Below the pieces are notes generated by a model. That model had not been told where the DNA came from, did not search any database, and saw only the letters and a program-made list of their open reading frames with translations. From positions 992,001 to 1,056,000 of the forward strand of contig JAWZYV010013019.1 of the NCBI GenBank assembly GCA_038373885.1: a stretch of DNA of 64,000 nt, given 5' to 3'. This DNA is from Cheiracanthium punctorium. Its lineage: Eukaryota; Arthropoda; Arachnida; Araneae; Cheiracanthiidae. This document shows, in pieces, positions 46,312-57,891 of the stretch. The stretch's first letter is position 1; each line of letters starts with the position of its first letter. The position numbers were made by a program, and so were the translations under genes.

Positions 46312-46682
46312 GGAAAGCAATGAAACAGGAAGTTGCATAGTTTTTTTAGGCGAAATCGAGACGTTCCCAGGAGTTTTATCAGTCAAGTTGACTTGACCAC
46401 GGCAGGAATCTGTAGCTGATTACTTGATCTTTGGCTAGGTGCTAAGTTTGAATTCCTAAGTAGCCCCAAACGTTTATTTTTAAACTTTGAAAGAACAATT
46501 GTCAATAATTGGGGTAGTGTCAACAATTGGTGCCTTTATCCTACATATCAGAAAGAAGAATCTATGCTTTATTCGCTTTATTGCACTGAGTATATTGCTC
46601 ATATCATCGCCAATGGATGGTGATAAATTACCGAGAAGACAAAATATTCTGAACAAAAATATTTTTAATTCTTATATTATTA
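46312..46682. other. Spacer between copies B and D
   Basis: Single-copy except for its first 60 bases, which belong to the 103-bp duplication. It contains a GTCAAGTTGACTTGAC palindrome near 46382. No gene. Confidence 0.6.
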
Positions 46683-46687
46683 TTTTT

Positions 46688-48671
46688 ACTTCCTTGTACG
46701 TAGTATAAGGAAGTAATGTGATCCCGAAAAATTTTGGGGGCCAAATTTCGACATAAAAACCGATTTTGACTACCTCTAAATTGAATTTTAAAAATTTTTT
46801 CGATGCATCTCATCGTAGGCTAGCATGCACGATCATATTAACGCGTCTGCAACTCATTTTGACCAGTGGCGAGTCTACTGTGGCCAGTTTTTCCATGCCG
46901 TCTGTACGTACGTACGTACGTACGTACGTACGTATGTATGTAACTCGCATATCTCAAAAACTATTGGTCGTAGAATGTTGAGATTTGATATTTAGGATTG
47001 TTCTATGATCTAGTTGTGCACCTCCCCTTTTGGTGGCAATCGAATGAATAGTTTGTGTACAGGACCGCCCAAAAGATTCGAAATACATTACGCTCTATGG
47101 GCCCAAATTCATTAAACTCGCCTAACTCAAAAGCTATTAGGCGTAGAATGTCGAAACTTCATATTTTGGATAGTTGTAACATCTAGTTGTGCACCTTCCC
47201 TTTTGGTTCCATTCGACTGGATAGTTTATCTACAGGACTGCCCAAAACATTCGAAATACATTACACTCAATGGGCCGAAATTCATTAAACTCGCATATCT
47301 CAAAAACTGTTAGGCGTTGAATGTTGAAACTTTATATTTAGGATTGTTGTAACATCTAGTTGTGCACCTCCCCTTTCGGTTCCATTCGACTGAATAGTTT
47401 ATCTACAGGACCGCCCAAAAGATTCGAAATACATTACGCTCTATGGGCCGAAATTCATCAAAGCGTTTTTTAGAGGTATTGGGCTATTTCAAACGACTCA
47501 GAAGTGATATATGCTGTAAAGAGTTAGAAAATGAATTTCTCTATTAAAAAAAGTGTCTTTATCATTTATAGTTCTGCTACAGGAACACTCAAAAGATTTC
47601 CAATACATTACGGTCAATAGCAATTTTAGGGGCATTCATCCATTTCAAGCACAATACCGTCCTACCACATAAGTTAGGTAATGGTCCGACCACGGTCACG
47701 TGCCTCCCTCAAGAACTATGCCAAAAGTCGCCAAGCTTGGCGACTTTTGGTGTACGTGTGTGCATATTTAACTCTCAAATCTCAAAAACTATTATGAAAT
47801 TTCATATATAAGAATGTTGTACCATCTAGTTGTGCATCTCGATTTTTGGTTCCAATCTACTGGAGAGTTTATTTACAGGACCACCGAAAAGAATTTCAGT
47901 ACCTTAATGTCTATGGACATCTTCATTATAATACAACTGTAGACAGTCATTGTTTGGTACATGCCCAAAATCTCGCCGTCTGTCCTCGACCTTGGCGAGT
48001 TTTGGCGAAATATCGCCAAATTTGGCGATAGTCAGTCATTTCGTCCATGCCCAAAGTATCGCCATTTGTCATCGTTCTTGGCGAGTTTTGGCGAAATATC
48101 GCCAAATTTGGCGATAATCTGTCATTGTTTGGTTTATGCTTAAAATCTCGCCAAATGTCGTCGACATTGACGAGTTTCGCCGAAATATCGCCTTATTTGG
48201 CGCCAAAAATTATTTCCTATTTTGTATAACTCTAAAACTTTAACCCGTAGATTTTTTAACTTTGTATTTAGAACTATTGTAATATCTAACTGTTTTCAAT
48301 ATCTTTTTTGACAGCAATCGACTGAGAATTTATTTACAGGGTGAGCCAAATGACTTTGAATACATTGAGGTGTATAGATGCATTCAATTTATTGAAGGTC
48401 TGTGCTCACTGACTACTTTGGCTATCCCCAAAATCTCGCTGACTATCTCAAGTTTGTCGGCTTTTGGTGAAATATCGCCAAATAAAGTGTCAGAAGGAAA
48501 TCTTTCAAATTGAACTCAGCTTGGCGATATCGAAATATTTGGCTAGAAATTGCTAAACCTTACTATTATTGATATTTTATCTCTTTCTAACAAATAAATT
48601 TAGAGGAAGTGCGTCGAAAATATTTTTGATCTAATGGACGTGCAAGGAAGTCATGTGTTGGACACATCAGA
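46688..48671 (+). mobile_element. Copy D of the 2-kb element
   Basis: Runs ACTTCCTTGTACGT (46688) to ACACATCAGA (48671), flanked by TTTTT (46683-46687 and 48672-48676). Layout in order: 5' hairpin (ACTTCCTTGTAC-GTA-GTATAAGGAAGT); conserved 200-bp lead; ACGT run at 46903-46938; tandem units of about 172 bp to 47460; palindrome GTCGCCAAGCTTGGCGAC near 47727; TTGGCGA units starting at 47961, 48047 and 48136; 3' subterminal inverted repeat; 3' hairpin. Non-coding. Confidence 0.9.
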
Positions 48672-48676
48672 TTTTT

Positions 48677-49302
48677 CACTTCAGTGTCAAAGTACAATGT
48701 TAATTGAAAAATACTTGATGAAAGATTGAAACAGATAAAACAAAAAGATTGTTCTACCGATTTTCGTAAACAGGCTTCTGAACAAAAATATCCTAAAATC
48801 AGACAGGATGCGCTAATCAGGTCTCCTTACTTCGCATTTTAGTAAGTCTTTGTGTTCGACAATTAAAATTTATTAAAAATACGCATCAGGCATCGGTCTA
48901 TTTTAACTAATCAGGAATTGCTCTAACAAATCATTAACCAAGCATTCGGCATAACTATTGACTTAGACAGACATGTACCAGGGCTCAAAATTAACGGCGG
49001 TCCGCTGGTCATGACCACAAAAATACATCTCGGACAAGTGAAATACAAAATTTCGTAAAGCACCCACAGCAAATTTATTTTTTTAAGATTTCTTTTCAAA
49101 TTTGTTTGATAAAGTCAGTACTTATTTTTTACGTTTTTGAGTACGATTTTTGAGTTCCTTAACTTGCAAGAAATTAAATTAACTAATTACTTTCGGACAC
49201 TAAGTAATTTTAATTTATTGCATTTCATTATCTTATTTGCAGAATAGCTGTATTACTCGCCTACGAGAGTAGTATGTTGCTCGTGATCTATCTCGTGGCC
49301 AC
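48677..49302. other. No gene seen
   Basis: No supported feature. Confidence 0.4.
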
Positions 49303-50046
49303 CTGTGGTATCCAGTATATCTCCAAAAGGGGGTAACAAGCTTTAATTCTTTATCTATCAGAGATAAGAGGACAACGTAAATTGAAAAAAAAAATATTCA
49401 AAATAAGGTGGGAAAAAGGACTATGTTATGAAGAATAAAATCCTCTCCTCAAATTTCAAAAAGTTGCACTTTTTAAACTTTTATATGACCCCTATACTAA
49501 AAAATTTCCAGCTACTTAAATGTACCCCATACACCGATGAGGTGATACACAGAATTTCAGCCTTTCATCATAGAACGTCTCAGAGATATCTATAAGCAAA
49601 GATGATCGGTTGCTGTACATGAATCCGAATGTAAACGTTCATTGCTAGAGTGGAAAAAAAATATTTTCTCTCATAACTTCTTTACAACCCCTGAAATTTG
49701 ATCGTCTGACGTACTTTTTTTCCCTTCAAGAGCCATTAAAAGTGGTTTAAGTCAGAATTTAATTATCTTCATACCTCTGACAATTTTTAGGATATATATA
49801 ATTCTCAAATTTTGTATATCATCTCATGAGTGTGTGGGGCACATTTTAGTAACTGGGAAGTTTTTGAACAGGGGTTGCATACAATTTTAAAAAGTGTAAC
49901 CTTTAGAAAATTAACGAGAGAATTTTTTTTTTCTTGGCCTAGTGCTTTTTCCTAGCCTATTTTGAACATTTTTCCCGATTACACTACCAACTTATCTTTA
50001 ATAGATAAATAATTATGCGAGTTTCCACCTTTTGCGAAGCCCTGTG
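49303..50046. mobile_element. Second member of the 743-bp MITE family
   Basis: Shares with 3743-4485 the blocks AAGCTTTAATTCTTTATCTA (that copy has ATGCTTTAATTC), AAAGTGTAAC near the right end, and inverted ends running from CTGTGGTATCC to TTGCGAAGCCCTGTG. Ends are more eroded than in the first copy and TA flanks are unclear. Confidence 0.7.
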
Positions 50047-50741
50047 TAATTTCAATATTTTTACACGTGCATTTTCTGTCCAGCATGCGCGTGTTTACCA
50101 TATTTCAGAACGAGTAAATAAAAGCATTTCTGAAAAACTACACGAATAAAAAATAACTATAATGTATTACAAAAATAGATCCAATCACCATAAGTTACAA
50201 GAGGTTAATAGCTTTTTCAGAACTATTATTTAGCCACTGAAATAGCCTCCACTCCGATATTTGAGCTGCATTCTGTTTAGCAGTACTTCGCAGAACAATG
50301 GTCAAAACTTTAAAAAAAAAAAGAGCTTGTTGGCAAAAGAAGACGCTCCGCATTAGAGGAAAACAAGCCTGAAAGTTCGCAGTTGAGGAAAACAATTAGA
50401 AATTCGATTTCTATTTCTATATATTACAAAGCGTGAGTGCGGCCACTTTTCTTTGATCCCAGAATACTATGATGTATAAAAGGAAAGCAATTGAGAAAAC
50501 GTTAACAAGAGAGTCTCGCTTTGCTAGGAACTTGCTATGTTAAGGGTCTCACTGTCAAAGTCTTATAAACTATTTTCCTCTTGTGATTTTGAATGGAACT
50601 TTTTTTGTTCGTGAATTGGCGTATTAATAATGCGGACTTTTCTTCCTCCATTACGGGTTTTTCGTTTGCTGACCCTTGAATTTTTAAAAAGATAACTTGC
50701 CTCCTTCAAATGTAAACAAATATATTTAATATTCTCTATAA
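50047..50741. other. No gene seen
   Basis: Short open frames on the minus strand (50195-50395, 50563-50754) have no domains. Confidence 0.4.
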
Positions 50742-51753
50742 CAGCGGTTCCCAACCTTTAAATATTGTGCTCCTTCAAAAAATGATAAAATAGCACCTTC
50801 TCTCCCAGCATTCTTCAACATTGATATAGTTTTTTATTCACCGACAATGAACATTTAGATTCTTTTTCTACAAAATAATGTTATCGGTAAATTTTGAACA
50901 ACCATTTTAAGCGAAAATAAATACATTTTTGGCTCCATCTAAATTACGAGCGACAAAACATTTGAAAAAAAATATTCTTAATAATATTTTTCCGTTAAGA
51001 AGAGTAATATTATATTTTAAAATATTTAATTATACAATTGAGTTGAACTCTTAATTCAAAAATTGAATGAACGTATAATTTAATTTTACACAGGAGAAAT
51101 TTTAATTGTGTGTGTGTACTATGATTCTTATATCAAAATGTCATAAACACTGAAGTTTATTTTTGCTTAATCCGAGTTCGTGATACAGTCTCTTCTAACT
51201 CATTGAAATATGTTATTGTATTTAAAGTTAAGTCATAATTTTAGATAGCGTCTCAATATTTCTAGGGCTACTAAAGCAGTAGCATAAGATGGGACAGAAG
51301 GATCATTTCCATCATTATCATCATATTGATCCGTAACTCATCAAAAACAGTTTCATTGTCTTATTTTACTTGATATTATATTTTTATCAACATTCCCAAC
51401 ACTTGCGTTCTTCAAACACCGTGTTCGAGGACGACGGAGTTTATTTATGTGAGAGGATTTGTGAATAGTGCTGTTTATTTTCGCATATAACTGAGAGCGG
51501 CAATTCAAAGTAGCACTTATAAGTGAGAGACCTTTATCATTATCTTCCTATTTCTCGTGACGGGACCTTCCTAAATTCACCTATAAATGAGAGACGCGTA
51601 TAACGAGGCGCATGAGTGGGAGGTCACTGTATAATTAAACAAAAATATGAATAAATGATTTTTTAAAACATGCATTATCATTTGGTCTCTTATTGTTTTT
51701 CTCCCCCCCCCCTTCTCTGCAAACATTATGCGCCCATCATTTGGGAACAGCTG
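50742..51753. mobile_element. Possible decayed hAT element, about 1 kb
   Basis: Left end CAGCGGTTCCCAACCTTTAA and right end, as reverse complement, CAGCTGTTCCCAAATGATGG resemble hAT-type TIRs of the CAGnGGTTCCCAA style. The interior is non-coding and no matching 8-bp flanks were found, so pairing of the two ends is tentative. Confidence 0.4.
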
Positions 51754-52490
51754 TTTTAAATGGTTGTTCTCAAATAAAAAATCCAAAAAAATAATTATTC
51801 CGTTAAAAGAAAAAGAGTAATAATGAAAACAAAAGCACACAAATATTGAAGATTTCCCAGTCATAGAAGTTATGTACGAAAACTCAAATAAAAGTACACA
51901 TACCTCTGCGACATCATTTCAAAAATATTCACCGGAAAGACATCGGCAATTGTAACTGAAATACATTAAAATAATTCTGTTTCTCGTGTGGCATTGGTGA
52001 TTAATTTCACAGATAAAATGGCTCATTGATGTTCCTTTAGATCTTCATGGTATTTAACAGATCAAGCGAAGAATTTTGAAAATAAATCTTGAATGCGATC
52101 GAATCTTTGCAGGAAAAATTACATGATTTTTTCTTCGACACCATTCACAGGATGTCTAGCTTTGAGAACGATTTGGACGGTGTGACCTTATGCACTCCTA
52201 GCCAGTCATAAGTATCTTAAAGAGAGGGCGTTGATGAAAATCAGACAGTGTATCATCTCATATGGAATCAGCAGAGCATCAAATGAGCATCGCAAGCAGT
52301 TACTTAAACAAGAGTGTGTGTGGCAGCTGCGGTTTATGATTAAATGCCGTTAAGCTGTACACAAAAAGATAATTTAGAGCACTTTTGAACTCAGAAGAGC
52401 TCAGGTTACTTAAGATTTACTAATAATGAGACGATCACAGTCGAAAGATTCAATTATTTAAAACTTATTATTTTTTATTTTACAAATTCC
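51754..52490. other. No gene seen
   Basis: No supported exon. On the minus strand AGGGGCGAA followed by TGTTCGG at 52495 looks like a polypurine tract plus LTR start, but no matching second LTR was found. Confidence 0.3.
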
Positions 52491-52573
52491 GAACATTCGC
52501 CCCTAAACCGTTAGGTCACGTCCTCTGAAGTAGTATTTTGCAATATCCTTAACAAGGAGAAAGTGCAGCACAA

Positions 52574-52990
52574 TCATTCAGAAAGTTCCCATATCATAGT
52601 ATGATTGGAATCGCATAAGGTACAGTTTGGGGAATCCAGAGGTGATCCTGCAAACAGCCACGTCCAGTTAAATGTCTGAAAAGAAGCACTGAAGTCTTTC
52701 TTGGGAAACTGGGAACAGATCTCTCTCTCTCCCAAAATCTTCCAACTTTTACCCGCAGAATGTTGAATTGCATCTCGTTTCCAGCGGCGAATTCTCAATC
52801 GTTGTATGTCCTTAAAAGGACAGTTTGTATTATTGTTATCATCAAAAAGAAAGCAGGAGAGAGCGTCAAAGCTGTAGCAGACACTCGTTGAATTAACGAC
52901 AAGTGTCTCCGACCGTGGCTGAGACCTCCTTCCTGTCATGGAAAGGCCATTATCTGAGTTATCTATGCAACACGAGCAATGCTTGTGCAT
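52574..52990 (-). CDS. 138-codon open frame downstream of an LTR-like end, unrecognised
   Basis: The longest open frame in the window: MHKHCSCCIDNSDNGLSMTG at the start, a basic stretch RLRIRRWKRDAIQHSAG, and an end CTLCDSNHTMIWELSE. There are two Cys pairs but no complete zinc knuckle, and no gag, protease or env motif I can name. It begins about 80 bases after the putative primer-binding site on the same strand, where a retroelement gag would start, but is far shorter than a gag. It may equally be chance in a less AT-rich patch. Confidence 0.2.
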   Translation of the reverse strand: MHKHCSCCIDNSDNGLSMTGRRSQPRSETLVVNSTSVCYSFDALSCFLFDDNNNTNCPFKDIQRLRIRRWKRDAIQHSAGKSWKILGEREICSQFPKKDFSASFQTFNWTWLFAGSPLDSPNCTLCDSNHTMIWELSE

Positions 52991-53071
52991 CTTGGTGTCC
53001 TGAGATGTTTTCGGTGTGGTAGTATTTCTGTGATGACAAGTGAACAGTGGTCCGGGTTCATCCTGGTATCA

Positions 53072-53327
53072 CTCGTCTGGGCGCCAATCACTACGGCTCA
53101 CTCAGGGGCTGTAGGTAAAGGTTTTCCTTTTACCACCCGCTTGGCCAAGTCCCGCGCAACCGGTTGAGGTTTCTCTTTAAGAATCCTCGAGAGGGATACT
53201 AGAAGCGGCGATCAGTTGGTAATTCCCACGGAGTATCTTCGTGTAGATTACCAATCGTGTAATGCTCAACATAGAGCGGGTGCACGTATTGAATTAGTCT
53301 CCTTAGTGTTAACCAGGGTCCACCACA
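53072..53327 (-). mobile_element. Possible LTR end with primer-binding site
   Basis: On the minus strand TGTGGTGGACCCTGG begins at 53327 and the segment ends near 53088, directly followed by TGGCGCCCAGACGAG (53086-53072), which has the TGGCGCCCA start of a tRNA-Lys-type primer-binding site. The segment is less AT-rich than its surroundings. There is no second copy and no clear CA end, so this is a tentative call. Confidence 0.35.
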
Positions 53328-55711
53328 AGAAGGCGTGCTAAGTTACATTCCTTAAAAACTTAATTAAGATGTATGACATTTATGAAACTTCACTAATAGG
53401 TATTGTTCCTATGGCAATAAATTCTTAGTTTTGAGTCACAGTGATTCATAACATATTATAATTGCATCAGTAGATTAGAGTAATCAGGAGGCTGGTTTTC
53501 GTAAAATATAACTTACCGCCTATAGTGCAAAAGTAAAGAAATTGAGTTGCTGGTAAGATTTGTATGCGAGAATGTGGTTAGGAATTCAGATCTCAGATGA
53601 AGCAATAGAAAACTGAAAGTTGGAGCAGACACGACTGTGAAAAATTGCATATTTTGACGGAATTCGGATGCTAGAAATTTAGATACATACATTTTACGAA
53701 TTTTATGAAAAATTCAAAGAGCTATTTCAAAGAGTAAAAAGGAATTCTTAAATTAAACTTATATATACCAATGTTCTGAGAGTTTAATGAAATTTTGATA
53801 TCTCTGCCTTTTTCGCTCTAAGTTTTGAAAATTTTAAAACCATAAATTGTTGATAACTTTGATTCATTTTAAAACCATGAGTTCGAGAAAGATAAATTCT
53901 TGCAGTACCTATCATATTTCTAATAAATAAATAAATAAGATTGTGATAGAGCATTGATTAGCTTACTTAAATTACTTTAGTAGTTATTATACACGCAACA
54001 GTTATTTTGAATCGAAATAAAATAAGTAATCGTAAGTAACTGAAAAATTTGCTGTAATCTCGTAAACAAAACAAGTTGCTGCTTTGAGTATGGAAGCAGT
54101 TACATACGGGCTCATTTGATGCTCTTCAGCGTAAGCGGTACGGTGTCTGATGAGTTCAGATAGAATTTTTTCAATGAGAGGTAGTGATACTCTTAGTAAG
54201 AGAAGAAATGTATAAGAAAAACACTTTTTGAACTAATTAAGAGGCTTTTTTAAACCAGTATCAATTAAAATAACTGTTTTAAATGCGTAAAGATTTGATA
54301 ATTACAAAGGTCATCCCATGTTATCAACTCATTATGTCCCAAAAGAATTGAAACATGCCTTATTCTTTATCTGAGCTAGCTAATTGACGAGTGTTTATTA
54401 CAATTATTATTTTCAATTCCAGATTTCAAGGACAACTGTAGACAGAACAAGAAGTAGAAAAGCAATAACAGTATGAAAACTGAAAAGAGTAAACGGGAAA
54501 AATCCATCTAAAGCACAATATGTGAATCCATTTAGTGTCTTGCCTGCCATTGTCTCACCCAGAGTCAACCAGTACTGAGTGCATGACAGCAACTCGTATG
54601 TGGGGCATCCATGCCACCTGCGTAGCTCTGGATAACCCGCAAAGGAGTGCTCCACAGGTAATTGATGAATGTAAATTGCAAAAATTCTTAAAATAAGATA
54701 GGAAATAAGACTACATCCATAAGATAGTCCTACCATTAACTTTCAAAATGTTGCACTTTTTTAAATTTTTACGGTAGCTGACCTCCTATCAGCAGGTCAA
54801 TCAGAAATATTTTATTTTTAATGCAGATGGATTAGAAAAAATCTGTATCTCCAAAACGTAGCGAGTTACGTGTAGCAGAAAATTAAACATAGTGATTAGG
54901 AACCATCTATAAAATTAGAAATGCAAATTTGTGATCCCAAAATAAAATTGGATGATAATATATGGAAGATATTTCTGCGAATTTCTGCACAGGCTCACGA
55001 TGACATAACAAATTCTTAAGTATTTTTATTGAAGCATGTCATTTTTTACTTAAGAAAAGAAATATGTAAACAAATGTATATATGCATTTGTGCTTGATTT
55101 AAAAATTTCACTAAGTATTTGTTAATTAATTTGTACCTTTTTATCGGTGATCTACTATCCGTGTATGCATTCTGTGTCCCAATGACTACAGACATCGCAT
55201 GCAACCCGCAATTTCAGGCCGCATAGGGACTTCCACTTCTTTATATGACCTCTGTCTGTATGTCTTATATTTATATACGTTGGTAATAAAATTTTTGTCT
55301 TGTATTAACGTACTTTTTTATCTAAATAATTACCATTAGTCAACTTGTATATGATTCCAATATTTACTGATGAAATAGTATTTTAAATGGCGTGGAGAAG
55401 CAGTAGATCAGATTTTTTCAGTTTTGCTGTAGTTTCTTTCTTTTTCTTTTTCTTTTTTCTTTTTTCTTTTTTAATCAAAGATGGAACCGTAAGTTTCTTG
55501 TGGGGAGATGAAGTTTCATTTTTTTCTTACCACTTTTCTTCTATAAGTGTCCAATCCCTCCCTTTACATAACAAACCAATAAATTAAATTATTCCTAAAA
55601 ATCTGCTGCCTTTAGGTCTCACTGAACTGCTAATTTATAATAGTCATGATCTCAGGTTCACAAAACATTAAGAAGAATTTTGTTGCTTATAATAAATGAG
55701 ACTGAAAACTT
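53328..55711. other. No gene seen
   Basis: A minus open frame at 54413-54736 (107 codons) has a CPTYELLSC block and a hydrophobic C-terminus, but no family match and codon use typical of AT-rich noise beyond its first half; 54570-54660 within it is GC-richer and could be a repeat or a lone exon (donor-like TGG|GTGAGA at about 54557). Not called. Confidence 0.3.
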
Positions 55712-55794
55712 GACAAAAAAAGCTGTTTTCCAACATAGAAAGTAACTAACAAAGAAGTTAGTTACTTTTTATGTTGGAAAACAGCTTTTTTGTC
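55712..55794. repeat. Near-perfect 83-nt hairpin
   Basis: Arms 55712-55750 and 55757-55794 pair over about 38 bp with one mismatch and one T-run length difference; the loop is AAAGAA. Each arm contains GCTGTTTTCCAACAT or its complement. The size is that of a Dicer-type precursor, though pairing is more perfect than in most animal miRNAs, so a mini-foldback is as likely. Confidence 0.85.
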
Positions 55795-56567
55795 ACATTA
55801 TATATGTGATCCGCATCACAGGAAGGGCTGCCCTTCACTGCTGCTAAAAAACTGATTTTTCAAAAATCTATAATCATACACACACCGACATCTCTTACAA
55901 CTCCTTCCAATTGTGTCAGTTTCATCAACTATAACACTCTTTCTGAGGTAATTGCTGCTTTTAAGCTTTCTAGGAATTAGGATGAATTATTAATTTACTA
56001 TTATCGTAAAATACCGAAAAATCAATAGCACTTTGTTGTCCTCACTGTGCATAACTCCATGACCGACTTAAAACGGTAATTGTTTTTTTTTTTGTGATAG
56101 TCATTAATTTTCTCATAACAATAAGCGGCATTTCCTCTTATCCGGTGAGGAACAAGCACTAAATGAACAACGCTGTCATCGTTACGTCTTTAGGCCATGA
56201 ATGAGAAGCCACGTCTTAAAGAGACGAATCCTGAAATATTTTGTTTCGTAATTCACATTTGCATCATAAACTTGCGTTTTAATCAATATTTTAAAATGCT
56301 TGTCACGATATTAGTTGCGACTCTTTTAGTGAATCTTCATCGTTAAAGACTTTGTTTTCACAAGCTTCAAAATTTCTTTCTTTGAATTTTATACAAAGAG
56401 TTTAATGGAGACTGTTCATTAAGCATGTGGTTTGTGTCATTTACAGAATATTTGGACCGGAATATTGGCTTCAGAATATATGACCAGTGTTTCTAAAATC
56501 TTTTTCCCCTACTGCATTTTAAAATCGCATAAAAATACCGCAGCCCACTAAATCAACTTTAGGGTAA
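55795..56567. other. No gene seen
   Basis: No supported feature. Confidence 0.4.
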
Positions 56568-56577
56568 CAGAGTTTTA

Positions 56578-56808
56578 TGCTTCAGCAGTGCCCGAGCGCA
56601 TAACCCTCTCAATTGGGAGACAGAAGGTGCGTGGTTCAACCCAGTTAGCGTCCGCCGACTTAGCCATTTGGAATTTTCCGTGGTTTTTTCTAAAAATTTG
56701 CGTAAATACGGGTTAGAACCTTTTACAAAGACCTCCGCAGAGGGCACCCCCACCCCCGCTCTGCCTAAATCCCTCGAGTAGATAATCGGCCGTAATCCCT
56801 TAATCAAT
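56578..56808 (+). mobile_element. tRNA-derived SINE
   Basis: The head resembles a Leu/Ser-type tRNA: GCAGTGCCCGAGCGCATAA (box A) and GTGGTTCAACCC (box B). The body has TTTCCGTGGTTTTTTCT and AAATACGGGTTAGAACC, then a GCC-rich end GATAATCGGCCGTAATCCC. Flanks CAGAGTTTTA (56568-56577) and CAGAGTTTCA (56809-56818) are a likely target duplication with one change. A central AAATnCGGGTTAG.TCC block recurs in invertebrate SINEs, by recall. Confidence 0.75.
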
Positions 56809-56996
56809 CAGAGTTTCACATTCAGTTATGTTGGTGGTTCAAAAAGTGATGTAAAAAGTGCCTCTAATGCACATATTCCCCGAGCTTGCAATTGCATTTC
56901 CAGGTACGACAAACGATCGCAGCAATCAGGCCACTAGATGGAGCTGGTAGTGCCGGAAAGCTCCGACGTTTAAGACAGAAAAGGTGGAGGCAACTG

Positions 56997-57262
56997 AAGT
57001 GTGAAGTGCAAACCGATTTTTTGTGGTTAAAGAAAGATGCACAGCAGAAATTCATCGTCAACTAAAGGGTGTGAACGCATTCCCAAAGTGTAATGTCAAG
57101 AAAGCAGGCTTGGTTTTGGCGGAATGAATTGCAGAAAGGAAGAACGGACAGCCTTCCTACAGCCCGAATCTTGCATTTAGTGATTTCCATCTCTTCGGGC
57201 CGTTCACGAAGCACCTGGAAGCACAGAATAATTTGGCATGTAACATGTGCGTAAATTGGCAT
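56997..57262 (+). pseudogene. Internally deleted mariner transposase relic
   Basis: Two frames, joined by a shift, read KCEVQTDFLWLKKDAQQKF then AEIHRQLKGVNAFPK, an N-terminal helix-turn-helix pattern of mariner-type transposases. Shortly after, PSYSPNLAFSDFHLFGPFTK and HLEAQNNLACNM follow; SPxLAxSDFHLFGP is the catalytic C-terminal signature. The two halves are separated by only about 40 codons instead of about 200, so most of the catalytic domain is deleted. Not functional. Confidence 0.7.
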
Positions 57263-57264
57263 GT

Positions 57265-57668
57265 AACATTGGAGAAGGGGCGGGGTGGGACAAAATGATT
57301 TCGTTTGTAGAAAATATTATTTTCAAATAGGCGATACCTGAATATTATCGAATTTTAGAGGGCAAATGCCCCCTCTTGCCCTTAGTAAGTTATACCTATG
57401 CACGGAAGTATAACGTTTCCAAGTAATACGGAGATTCTTCGTTGAAAAATGAAGAATAAATTAGTGTAAAAAGACGCACTCTCAAAAAATTATTTCTTCA
57501 ATTCATGGAAACTTTCCTGGTGGGAATTCTCCGGAATATCACCGTTTTTTGAGGAATATCTGTTTCTTCTTTTCTCTAATCAACTGAAGAGACTTCTTCA
57601 GATTCAACGACTTTTTTTCCTCTTCAGATTTCACGGAAATATTACGGAAATTATTCGTTGAAAAAAGA

Positions 57669-57706
<38 letters not shown>

Positions 57707-57769
57707 AGCGTGCCTTTTTTGAGCCTTGATATGTCTGCCTATCGCTTGTATTTCGTGAAAAAACTTGTA
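57265..57769. other. No gene; T37 homopolymer
   Basis: A T-run of about 37 at 57669-57705 gives a lysine-rich minus open frame that is an artefact. Confidence 0.6.
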
Positions 57770-57891
57770 AAACTGACTGGTTACATTACTTTTTGAACCG
57801 CTCTCGTATTTTAGTATCAGGTGTGCCCAGAGATATGTTTTGCGACACACTTAAAGCGACCTTGTGGCATACCGGTTGAGAATCACTACTG
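57770..57891 (-). mobile_element. Terminal fragment of a hAT element
   Basis: On the minus strand CAGTAGTGATTCTCAACCGG starts at 57891, continued by TATGCCACAAGGTCGC. This is the CAGTGGTTCTCAACC style of hAT ends. No partner end was found in the window. Confidence 0.45.

Noticed and set aside
52255..52510. Polypurine-tract-like AGGGGCGAA followed by TGTTCGG, suggesting a copia-type 3' LTR
   Set aside because: It does not match the LTR-like segment at 53088-53327, no right border was found, and no second copy is in the window.
54413..54736. 107-codon minus frame with CPTYELLSC and a hydrophobic tail
   Set aside because: No recognisable family. Only about 90 bp of it is GC-richer, the hydrophobic part follows a donor-like site, and one frame alone is not evidence of a gene.
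57539..57850. 103-codon lysine-rich minus frame
   Set aside because: Created by the T37 homopolymer.
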